5,234 bases of DNA from NCBI GenBank assembly GCA_030592205.1, contig JAUVKA010000306.1, forward strand, positions 1 through 5,234, in the 5' to 3' direction. The translations under genes were made by a program, and so were the position numbers. Below the pieces are notes generated by a model, which did no database searches, was not told the DNA's origin, and saw only the letters and a list, made by a program, of their open reading frames with translations. Positions 1 through 5,234 of the stretch are shown piece by piece. This stretch comes from Bacteroidota bacterium (GTDB taxonomy: Bacteria; Bacteroidota; Bacteroidia; Bacteroidales; UBA12481). Numbering within the stretch: position 1 is the stretch's first letter; every line of letters begins with the position of its first letter.

Positions 1-244
1 CTGGTGTGTAATATTGATTTTCGATCAATGTGTTTAAGGCTACCATATGTCTTGAATTTTAGTGATGAGGGTTTAGGAAAAACCTTTGGAGAGCAGTATC
101 AAATTACGACCACTTCTCGAGTATCAGGTCCATAATAGCAGATTTAACACCTTATTTAACAAGTAATTATGGGGGCAGATGATCCGGAAACTCCAGACCA
201 GGATGAGCTTGTATGAAAAACTTTGCCTATTTTTATACTTTATC

Positions 245-1498
245 ATGATCACTTCAGATTCAGATCCCATATATTCTATCCTCTACATTGATGATGAGGA
301 GAACAACCTGATCAGTTTTAAGTCTACGTTCAGGAGAGATTATCATATTCATTTGGCCTCTTCAGGACAGGAAGGGCTGGAGATCATGGAAAACCATAAT
401 ATTCAACTGGTCATTACCGACCAGCGTATGCCGGACATGTCAGGGATTGAATTCCTTGAACAAATCGTTCCCCTCTACCCCGATTGCATGCGGATGATCT
501 TGACTGGTTTCAGTGACCTAGAAGCTGTCATCCAGGCCATTAACAAAGGGAATATTTACCGGTATGTATCCAAACCCTGGAACAGGGAGGATCTGAAAAT
601 AACCATCGATAGTGCCCTGGAAGTGTATAACCTTAAATCCCAGAACAAACACCTGATCGATGATCTGAAAGAGGCCAATCAGAACCTGGAGAAAAAGGTT
701 CTGGAACGCACCAGGCAATTTGAACAACAAAGGATGAATATTACCGACAGCATTCATTATGCAAGTCGAATTCAAAAAGCCCTGATGCTTCCCTCCGAAG
801 AACTGGAGCTTATCTTACCAAGCCATTTCATCCTGAACAAACCCAAGGACATTGTAAGTGGCGATTATTACTGGGTTTCCCATAAGAAAGACAAGTTGAT
901 TATTGCCGTGGCCGATTGCACAGGGCATGGAGTTCCCGGAGCCTTCATGAGCATTATGGGAATCAACTTTCTGAACGAGATCGTAAACAAGGCGAAGACC
1001 ATTAAGGCCAATGAAATATTAAATGAACTCAGGGAAAAACTGATCAAATCACTTGGACAGACCGGGCAAAGGGATGAAGCCAAAGACGGTATGGAGATGG
1101 CCTTATGTGTGGTAGATTCGAACAATTACCAACTCCAGTATTCAGGTGCCTTTCGTCCCATGTACCTGCTCAGACAGGATGAACTCATAGTAATTAAGGG
1201 CGATCAAATGCCCATCGGCATTTATAATGAGAACGAGGTGCCTTTTACAAACAAGGAAGTGCACTTCACGGAGAATGATATGATCTATCTGTTTACAGAC
1301 GGGTATGTGGACCAGATTGGCGGCCTAAACAGGAAGACATTCAAATCCATAAGATTTAAAGCACTGCTCAAGGAAATCCACTCCTTACCCCTGGATGAGC
1401 AAAAATCCATATTGAGAGAGGAGCATGAGATTTGGAGATCCGGCAAGGAACATATAGATGACATTCTGATACTGGGTGTCCGGCTCTCCTTTAAGTAG
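245..1498 (+). CDS. Response regulator with SpoIIE/RsbU-type PP2C serine phosphatase output domain
   Basis: Cytoplasmic signalling protein of 417 aa, predicted to remove phosphate from a Ser/Thr-phosphorylated regulator (typically a STAS anti-sigma antagonist) under control of a phosphorylated receiver. Numbering is from the ATG at 245. The receiver spans about 10-125: acidic pair D16/D17, phospho-acceptor D59 in ITDQRMPDMSG, T87, and K110 in YRYVSKPW. A coiled coil follows (about 128-163), then the linker TDSIHYASRIQKALMLP, typical of Bacteroidota SpoIIE proteins. The phosphatase domain runs to the C-terminus with metal-binding candidates D207 (SGDYYW), D224 in VADCTGHGVPGAFMS, D352 in LFTDGYVDQ and D405/D406 in HIDDILILG. 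All key residues are present, so it should be active. The frame is open back to an ATG at 179, preceded by GGGGG. I prefer 245 because the extra 22 residues are hydrophobic and precede a complete receiver. Its 3' end overlaps the opposing kinase gene by 8 bp. Identity of domains is firm; the target is inferred. Confidence 0.93.
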   Translation: MITSDSDPIYSILYIDDEENNLISFKSTFRRDYHIHLASSGQEGLEIMENHNIQLVITDQRMPDMSGIEFLEQIVPLYPDCMRMILTGFSDLEAVIQAINKGNIYRYVSKPWNREDLKITIDSALEVYNLKSQNKHLIDDLKEANQNLEKKVLERTRQFEQQRMNITDSIHYASRIQKALMLPSEELELILPSHFILNKPKDIVSGDYYWVSHKKDKLIIAVADCTGHGVPGAFMSIMGINFLNEIVNKAKTIKANEILNELREKLIKSLGQTGQRDEAKDGMEMALCVVDSNNYQLQYSGAFRPMYLLRQDELIVIKGDQMPIGIYNENEVPFTNKEVHFTENDMIYLFTDGYVDQIGGLNRKTFKSIRFKALLKEIHSLPLDEQKSILREEHEIWRSGKEHIDDILILGVRLSFK

Positions 1499-2474
1499 AT
1501 AAATTCGATTGCCTTCTCGGCAGGGAAATGATAAACTCTGTTCCCTTTCCGGGTTCCGAGATCACATCAATGTTTCCATTGTGTTTTTCGATGATGCCAT
1601 AGCTGATTGAAAGTCCCAGGCCCGTTCCCTGTCCCACTTCCTTGGTAGTAAAAAAGGGATCAAAAATATGCTCTTTCACATCCGGCTGCATTCCCTTTCC
1701 ATTATCCTTGATGATAATCTTTATACCAAGGGCACTGCTTACCGTTTGAATGAACAGTTCCCCTCTGTCCGCTTCCATGGCCTGCACACTGTTTGTGAGA
1801 ATATTCATGATCACCTGGTTGAGCTTGCTCGGGAAACACTCCACTCCTTCAAAATCCCCATAATCCTTACGGACAACTATTTTCTTGTCAATAATTTTGT
1901 TTTGCAGAAGAACCAGCGATGAATCGATCCCCTCATGAATATCATAGATCTGGCTGGCCTCATCATCCAGTCTTGAAAAACTCCTCAATCCTTTAATTAT
2001 TTCACTGGATCTGTGGGCTCCCTCTTCAATTCCCTTCAGCAGGCTGGAGATCTCCTGTATCAGGTAGGAAAAATCCATCTCATTTTTCAGCTCATGCAAT
2101 TCGGTAAAATAGCTTCCCAGGTCATTCTTACTAATGGTCAGTTCGTATTTTTCCAACAGAGCGAAGACTTCTTCCAGATCCCGCTGCAGAGGATGCACGT
2201 TCCCACTCATAAAATTTATAGGATTATTCAACTCATGGGCAATTCCGGCAGTCAGGACACCTACTGACGCCATCTTTTCTGACTGAACCAGCTGGGATTG
2301 AGCTAATTTGAGGTTCTCCACTGTCAATTCCAACTCGCGTTTCTGTTTTTGCATGTCAACAGCTGTCGACACGAGCTCTTCACGCAGCGTCAGGATCTCT
2401 TCCTCTTGCGACTTAATCCTGGACTGTAAGGTTTTAATATCATCGTTCTGGGCATCCATATCGTCTTCTTGCAT
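1491..2474 (-). CDS. Soluble sensor histidine kinase (HisKA + HATPase)
   Basis: A 327-aa two-component histidine kinase, predicted to autophosphorylate on His80 and pass the phosphate to a receiver domain. Residues 10-70 form a heptad-rich coiled coil running into the dimerisation helix. The H-box is [10 protein letters not shown] (79-88, His80). About 85 residues separate His80 from the second helix [10 protein letters not shown] (162-171), longer than in standard HisKA. This matches a known subfamily common in cyanobacteria and Bacteroidota, with GN...L...LL.LYE after the H-box and [10 protein letters not shown] afterwards. The ATPase domain has an N-box (N224, N228 in [15 protein letters not shown]), G1 DNGKGM (257-262), F-box FDPFFTTK (271-278) and G2 GQGTGLGL (281-288). 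There is no transmembrane segment and no recognisable sensory domain, so it probably senses through a partner or the cytoplasm. It is tail to tail with the phosphatase response regulator, overlapping it by 8 bp, and is a plausible cognate kinase. The ATG at 2459 (residue 6) is an alternative start, preceded by AAGAAG. Confidence 0.94.
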   Translation of the reverse strand: MQEDDMDAQNDDIKTLQSRIKSQEEEILTLREELVSTAVDMQKQKRELELTVENLKLAQSQLVQSEKMASVGVLTAGIAHELNNPINFMSGNVHPLQRDLEEVFALLEKYELTISKNDLGSYFTELHELKNEMDFSYLIQEISSLLKGIEEGAHRSSEIIKGLRSFSRLDDEASQIYDIHEGIDSSLVLLQNKIIDKKIVVRKDYGDFEGVECFPSKLNQVIMNILTNSVQAMEADRGELFIQTVSSALGIKIIIKDNGKGMQPDVKEHIFDPFFTTKEVGQGTGLGLSISYGIIEKHNGNIDVISEPGKGTEFIISLPRRQSNLST

Positions 2475-2504
2475 TTTTTACGTCTGCTTCCTGTATTTAA
2501 TCCT

Positions 2505-2530
2505 TTAACAATATTACAAATTGTTGTTAA
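2505..2530. repeat. AT-rich inverted repeat upstream of the histidine kinase gene
   Basis: TTAACAA (2505-2511) and TTGTTAA (2524-2530) form perfect 7-bp arms around a 12-bp spacer. A nested alternative pairing, AACAAT (2507-2512) with ATTGTT (2520-2525), leaves a 7-bp spacer. The repeat lies 31 bp upstream of the kinase start at 2474 and about 120 bp upstream of the divergent gene at 2652. It could be an operator or a weak 5' UTR hairpin. The sequence is very AT-rich, so chance is a real alternative. Confidence 0.35.
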
Positions 2531-2553
2531 TAAATATCTTTCTCACAAGGCTT

Positions 2554-2561
2554 TATTTTTG
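2554..2561 (+). promoter_or_regulatory. Candidate Bacteroidota-type -7 promoter element
   Basis: TATTTTTG matches the Bacteroidota -7 consensus TAnnTTTG exactly and lies 90 bp upstream of the ATG at 2652. No good TTTG -33 element is seen at the usual 19-20 bp spacing; the nearest TTGTTG (2521-2526) is too far upstream. It would serve the 145-aa gene on the plus strand. This rests on a motif match only. Confidence 0.3.
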
Positions 2562-2651
2562 TGAAATTAGCAATCGGAATTCACGTGCTTCCTTAGCCAG
2601 GAATCACCAAACGCAACCTTTAATGGAAGAAATGCCTCCTTAGTTTAGAAG

Positions 2652-3089
2652 ATGAAGAAAGCCACCATGAGAAAAATCTGGAACGTACTGTTTTTTACCT
2701 TTTTTATAAGCTGCTTGTTCTTGTTTAAACCCAGACAGGATATCGTTTTTGCTGCCATTAACGAAACACAGCACATCAGCCTGTTTGAAAAAGGAAAAGA
2801 CTTTAAGCTTTGCCTTGAAGACGACAACACCTTTACAGGTACCTATTTAATTTCCATGGACACGGTATTCCTTTCATACCGTAAGCATATGGGCCCCTCC
2901 GCAAAAATCCTTCCCGAAAAGCTATTTATAAATAAAAGTGCTTCAATTATTAAGGCAAGCGATGGCAATTTGTTTTCTGCCGAGATCTATCTTGATTTAC
3001 GGCAGAAGTCTTACAATGCCGCAACAAATACCATTCACAAAATGAAGGCCCCGAAAGAGCATATCTACGCCATAAAGGCACAAAAATAA
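2652..3089 (+). CDS. Hypothetical exported or membrane-anchored protein, 145 aa
   Basis: I do not recognise this protein. It starts with a basic stretch (KKATMRK) followed by a hydrophobic segment at about 12-25 (VLFFTFFISCLFLF), which fits a signal peptide or a single N-terminal membrane anchor with the rest outside the cytoplasm. A possible signal cleavage site lies near VFA-A (34/35). Cys21 has ISC before it, but the hydrophobic run continues past it, so a lipoprotein is unlikely. The mature part shows alternating short beta-strand patterns (FKLCLEDDNTFTGTYLISMDTVFLSY) resembling the strand-turn-strand of small periplasmic barrel or NlpE-like proteins, but the likeness is too weak to name a family. 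The C-terminus is basic. ATG 2652 follows TAGAAG; ATG 2667 is an alternative. It stands alone between the divergent kinase gene and a beta-lactamase remnant 68 nt downstream. Shape and length suggest a real gene; function unknown. Confidence 0.7.
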   Translation: MKKATMRKIWNVLFFTFFISCLFLFKPRQDIVFAAINETQHISLFEKGKDFKLCLEDDNTFTGTYLISMDTVFLSYRKHMGPSAKILPEKLFINKSASIIKASDGNLFSAEIYLDLRQKSYNAATNTIHKMKAPKEHIYAIKAQK

Positions 3090-3157
3090 ACTCAAGCAGT
3101 ATCTCGCAATCTGATAGTACCAATACATAGTTCCGGACAAAAATTCCCTAACTTGTA

Positions 3158-3466
3158 TTGCGTAACAAAATGCTGAATGGTGTTCGCGTTCTGCAAGAAT
3201 CAACCGTAAATCTGATCATGAGTACCCAAATGCCCTCAGAAGTCGCCTACGAGGAAGTCTTCAGATACGGACTAGGGGGAGGGGGTCATGTTAACCAGAC
3301 TACCGGGGAGTACGGCTGGAGCGATATGGCCTCCACTCATTTCGTAGCAGATCCTAAAAACGACATGGTGGTACTGGCCTACACGCAATACATTCCCTTT
3401 ATGGGAGTCCCCTTTGCCTACGAATTCCATGCTTTGGTCCGGAAGGCACTGATGGAGACTAAATAG
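3158..3466 (+). pseudogene. C-terminal remnant of a serine beta-lactamase/esterase-family protein (class C type)
   Basis: About 98 residues from the ATG at 3170 read like the C-terminal end of a beta-lactamase-family serine hydrolase: MLNGVRVLQESTVNLIMSTQMP, then YGLGGGGHVN, then GEYGWSDMASTHFVADPKNDMVVLAYTQYIPF and a final amphipathic helix EFHALVRKAL. The usual pattern here is a LNGVRLLSP.TV..M helix, then GLGF, then a GWGG.A.T-like third motif and DPK.D. Intact members are about 350-450 aa and need an N-terminal SxxK and YxN motif, both absent. The frame is closed by a TAA at 3149-3151, and none of the three frames in 3090-3157 shows the missing part, so the remnant has a sharp left boundary. 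The GG of the third motif is replaced by Ser-Asp. The frame can start only at a TTG (3158) or the ATG (3170). It is most likely a non-functional fragment left by a deletion, although a short expressed protein is not excluded. Confidence 0.72.
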
Positions 3467-3478
3467 GCAAATTCTCCA

Positions 3479-4213
3479 TTATAAGGTGTATGCTAAGCCC
3501 ACATTCCATTTGAATGGAGGAAAGGGATCGATATTACTCGTCAGGGCCTGAACGGCCTGACCGAAAATGGAAAATGGAATATCCCTCAATGATGCGGAAA
3601 CATATGCGGCTGTAAATAGCCCGTCTTCATTTCCAGTGTAATTAATGTAGAAGAGCTGAAGGCTGGCAGAAAGCAGACCCTTTCTCCCAATATTGAAATC
3701 AGATCTGTCAGCCTGCAGATTAAAGAAATGTCCGGTTACAGTGCCCGGATCCTGCCCCCTGTCAAGCAGGTAGGTGAATGCCAGAGAAGTCTTCGGATTA
3801 AACTTGTACTTGCTTGTGAACTCGACAGCCAGATACTTTTGAGCCTGCAGGATAGTCTCATCCTCCGTTTCATACTCACTGAAGAAGGCACTTATAACAG
3901 CTCCTGCTTTAAATTCAAAAACGGGCCTGTCCACGATTTTGTAATGAAACCAGTTATCAATGATCCAGGGTTTTAGATCCAATCCATAGGATAACTGTGG
4001 ATCATAACTAAAACGGCCCTTTATCAGGGAGAAAGTTCCGATAATGGCGGGGTTATCAAGTGAAAAAGCAGGAACATAGGCTATCCCATTACTGTTGATA
4101 CTGACACTGGCTTCAGCCTTCAGTTTCTTTGATCGCGTACTATCAGCAGACTCCTGCGACCAGCCAAGAGTGAAAACAAATAGAAATATCAGGGGTGTTA
4201 AAAGTTTTATCAT
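3479..4213 (-). CDS. Secreted outer-membrane beta-barrel-like protein, 244 aa
   Basis: An N-terminal signal peptide (MIKLLTPLIFLFVFTLGWSQ, cleavage near 19-20, the Ser-Gln ending common in Bacteroidota) is followed by about 220 residues of alternating polar and aromatic strands with short turns: KGRFSYDPQLSYGLDLKPWIIDNWFHYKI, FEFKAGAVISAFF, KYLAVEFTSKYKFNPKTSLAFTYLL, LLSASLQLFYINYTG, TAAYVSASL and a last strand FKWNVGLAYTL. This is the pattern of a small outer-membrane beta-barrel of roughly 10-12 strands. The Asp-Asn-Trp and Lys-Pro-Trp motifs near 80-90 recall a hypothetical outer-membrane family seen in Bacteroidota. There is no carboxy-terminal Phe; it ends in Leu. The gene begins 3 nt after the stop of the FmdE-like gene, so the two are almost certainly co-transcribed. 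No ribosome-binding sequence is seen before its ATG. Function is unknown: a barrel channel, adhesin or structural protein cannot be separated from sequence alone. Confidence 0.8.
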   Translation of the reverse strand: MIKLLTPLIFLFVFTLGWSQESADSTRSKKLKAEASVSINSNGIAYVPAFSLDNPAIIGTFSLIKGRFSYDPQLSYGLDLKPWIIDNWFHYKIVDRPVFEFKAGAVISAFFSEYETEDETILQAQKYLAVEFTSKYKFNPKTSLAFTYLLDRGQDPGTVTGHFFNLQADRSDFNIGRKGLLSASLQLFYINYTGNEDGLFTAAYVSASLRDIPFSIFGQAVQALTSNIDPFPPFKWNVGLAYTL

Positions 4214-4216
4214 GTT

Positions 4217-4810
4217 TTATAGTAATTTCAGTTCAATCACGGTGTCCGAATGATCGAAGATGGTTTTTACCATCTCTTGCCATCGATGCGGAAAACTCTT
4301 CTTGCTCTCCTCTGTTGCATCAGGCCCCATAGCAGATTGCATAATTGCTCCGGAATTAACTACCCTCCCGGGCATGTAACTTACCTCCACACTCCTGTGT
4401 GTATCGAGCCGGGTAAAGCGCACACTTGACTCAATATCTGCCCCGAAAAACAGGAGCCCCCGGCGATTAAAACTGGCATGAATTCCCACAAACCCGGTAT
4501 CGACTGTTGCCCCGGTAATATTAGACAGCACCTGAGCAATTACACCCGTATTTCCATCGCTTAAGGATTCCCGCAATTCAACTTTGATCTCCCCCCTCCT
4601 GGGAAGTTCAGTCCCATAAAGCCCCTGAAGTCCTCTGAGTGCCATCAAATACGAGCCCGCAACCGTTGCACAACTGTGACCTGCCATTTTCACAATATCC
4701 AGGTAGGAAATATCTATTATCCCTTCCACACTGGCTCCTAAAAACTTGCTTAGATCATCCTGAAGAACAATATGTTCAACTTGATTATAAAATTTTGGAT
4801 ACTCCATCAT
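4217..4810 (-). CDS. FmdE-like domain protein, 197 aa
   Basis: Cytoplasmic protein of 197 aa with no signal peptide. The centre of its N-terminal half, YLDIVKMAGHSCATVAGSYLMALRGL (36-61), matches the FmdE domain pattern in which GH-x-C-P near a hydrophobic helix holds a metal or ligand. Here H45 and C47 are kept and the usual Pro after Cys is Ala48. After it come GEIKVELRESLSDGNTGVIAQVLSNITGATVDTGFVGI and NRRGLLFFGADIESSVRFTRLDTHRSVEVSY, the blocks I associate with bacterial FmdE-family homologues outside methanogens. The C-terminal zinc ribbon of archaeal FmdE is absent. Archaeal FmdE lies with formylmethanofuran dehydrogenase genes; the role of stand-alone bacterial members is not established. 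Two Met codons, 4810 and 4807, are adjacent; the first is used. It is the upstream gene of a two-gene unit with the barrel protein. The family call comes from memory of motifs, so moderate confidence. Confidence 0.66.
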   Translation of the reverse strand: MMEYPKFYNQVEHIVLQDDLSKFLGASVEGIIDISYLDIVKMAGHSCATVAGSYLMALRGLQGLYGTELPRRGEIKVELRESLSDGNTGVIAQVLSNITGATVDTGFVGIHASFNRRGLLFFGADIESSVRFTRLDTHRSVEVSYMPGRVVNSGAIMQSAMGPDATEESKKSFPHRWQEMVKTIFDHSDTVIELKLL

Positions 4811-4992
4811 AATTCAGTTTTTGACTGGCATTTGCCTAAAGTTAGACATTTTCTTGTGCCCCTTGTCCAGTTGTCTGCTGAAGCTCACACATGAAAAAAG
4901 CATTGATCTGTAATTCAGACCAGTCCCTTACGCTGGAATCTAAAACTCCTTTTTGCCTTGTCCTTTTTGAAGATTCAAAAGAAAACGTGTGG
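4811..4992. other. Intergenic region upstream of the FmdE-like gene
   Basis: The 182 bp from the FmdE-like start to the stop of the broken gene on its right hold no gene I can support. There is one 36-codon plus-strand ORF, listed separately as doubtful, and no good promoter. The best -7 match for the minus strand, TAACTTTA at 4837-4844, has the last base wrong and no -33 partner. Confidence 0.6.
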
Positions 4993-5001
4993 CTAATATA
5001 G
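4891..5001 (+). other. Doubtful 36-codon ORF (MKKALICNSDQS...)
   Basis: An ATG at 4891 opens a 36-residue frame ending in TAG at 4999-5001. Its N-terminus MKKALICNSDQSLTLESKT.F..VLFEDS is faintly like the start of NifX/NifB-type iron-molybdenum cofactor-binding domains (MKIAI...SLDSK...F....I.D), but the match is short and lacks the His/Cys residues expected of that family. It overlaps the tail of the broken minus-strand gene by 9 bp. It is probably a chance ORF or a remnant. Confidence 0.2.
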
Positions 5002-5234
5002 CTGAAGCTCTTTTAAATTGACCGAATAATCAGTGTTGTCGAATTTCACAGTGATTGTGACTTCCACGGGTTCAGATCCAGAAGAAGGATCCAGGGTTAG
5101 CAGGGAACTTGAGATAATAATTTATCCCGCTAATAACACCACCGGAATAGCTGTAGCTTTGGTTCACTGTAGAGAGCCATTCAATCTGCTGACCTGATGC
5201 CTGTTCTTCACATCCCTTCTGACTTAAAAGTAGA
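4993..5234 (-). pseudogene. Frameshifted C-terminal part of a hypothetical gene, entering from the right edge
   Basis: Reading the minus strand from the right edge, one frame is open for 53 codons (5233 down to a TGA at 5072-5074), with LLLSQKGCEEQASGQQIEWLS then TVNQSYSYSGGVISGINYYL. A second frame, open from 5121 to the stop at 4993-4995, reads SSLLTLDPSSGSEPVE then VTITVKFDNTDYSVNLKELQLY. The two pieces look like one beta-rich protein, joined by a +1 frameshift somewhere in 5072-5121. The frame-one start lies outside the window. GCEEQ after LLLSQK resembles the cysteine of a lipoprotein signal, although Lys at -2 is unusual, so an intact version might be a small periplasmic lipoprotein. 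A sequencing error is the main alternative to a true pseudogene. I do not recognise the family. Confidence 0.45.

Noticed and set aside
13..29. Hairpin ATTGAT-TTTCG-ATCAAT.
   Set aside because: Only 6 bp of A/T-rich stem with no T-run after it; not a terminator and easily chance.
1..135. A plus-strand frame open from the left edge for 44 codons to a TAA at 133-135.
   Set aside because: The translation (LVCNIDFRSMCLRLPY...) matches nothing I know, and the region is too short at the edge to tell a gene tail from chance.
179..244. Upstream extension of the receiver-phosphatase gene to ATG 179 (22 more residues), preceded by GGGGG.
   Set aside because: The extra residues are hydrophobic and lie before a complete receiver; the ATG at 245 gives a normal receiver start. 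It stays an alternative.
518..1125. Two minus-strand open frames within the phosphatase gene, and plus-strand frames within the kinase gene (1668-1922, 2013-2267, 2308-2508).
   Set aside because: They lie opposite well-supported domains, and their translations are low-complexity shadows without domain patterns.
3474..3519. CTCCATT (3474-3480) and AATGGAG (3513-3519), plus TCCATT-TG-AATGGA at 3505-3518, as a possible bidirectional terminator between the beta-lactamase remnant and the barrel gene.
   Set aside because: The loop is either 32 nt or 2 nt, no T-run follows on either strand, and the right arm is coding sequence.
4837..4844. TAACTTTA on the minus strand as a -7 promoter of the FmdE-like operon.
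   Set aside because: The last base misses the TAnnTTTG consensus and no -33 TTTG lies at the right distance.
4965..4980. Near-palindrome TTTTGAA-GA-TTCAAAA.
   Set aside because: Loop of 2 nt and an A/T-only stem apart from one pair; not a terminator or convincing operator.

Overview
The window looks like part of a Bacteroidota chromosome, probably an environmental Bacteroidales/Marinilabiliales-type or related genus. The grounds are mid-range base composition, starts without Shine-Dalgarno sequences but with A/T-rich leaders, one TAnnTTTG-type -7 match, a phosphatase containing the linker motif seen in Bacteroidota SpoIIE proteins, and a signal peptide ending in Ser-Gln on a beta-barrel protein. 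The exact taxon cannot be read from the sequence.

Left part (1-2474): two signalling genes face each other tail to tail and overlap by 8 bp. The plus-strand gene encodes a receiver domain, a coiled coil and a SpoIIE/RsbU-type PP2C phosphatase. The minus-strand gene encodes a soluble histidine kinase with a coiled-coil N-terminus and no membrane segment. They are plausible partners: the kinase could phosphorylate the receiver, which would tune the phosphatase acting on an anti-sigma/STAS partner-switching module. No STAS or anti-sigma gene lies in the window.

Middle (2475-3478): an intergenic region carries an AT-rich inverted repeat near the kinase start and a candidate promoter. It is followed by a 145-aa exported or membrane-anchored protein of unknown function, then by a roughly 100-codon remnant of the C-terminal end of a serine beta-lactamase/penicillin-binding-like family protein (class C/esterase superfamily). 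All of its N-terminal catalytic part is missing, so it is best read as a gene fragment.

Right part (3479-4810): a minus-strand two-gene operon with a 3-nt gap. The first gene encodes an FmdE-like protein (GHSC motif) and the second a secreted outer-membrane beta-barrel-like protein. The last 424 bp (4811-5234) contain no intact gene. They hold the frameshifted tail of a minus-strand gene that enters from the right edge, and a doubtful 36-codon plus-strand ORF.

No RNA genes, CRISPR array, insertion sequence, attachment site or clear intrinsic terminator were seen. I found no convincing new defence or mobile system. The items most worth a second look are the FmdE-like/barrel gene pair, the kinase/phosphatase pair, and the two decayed genes.
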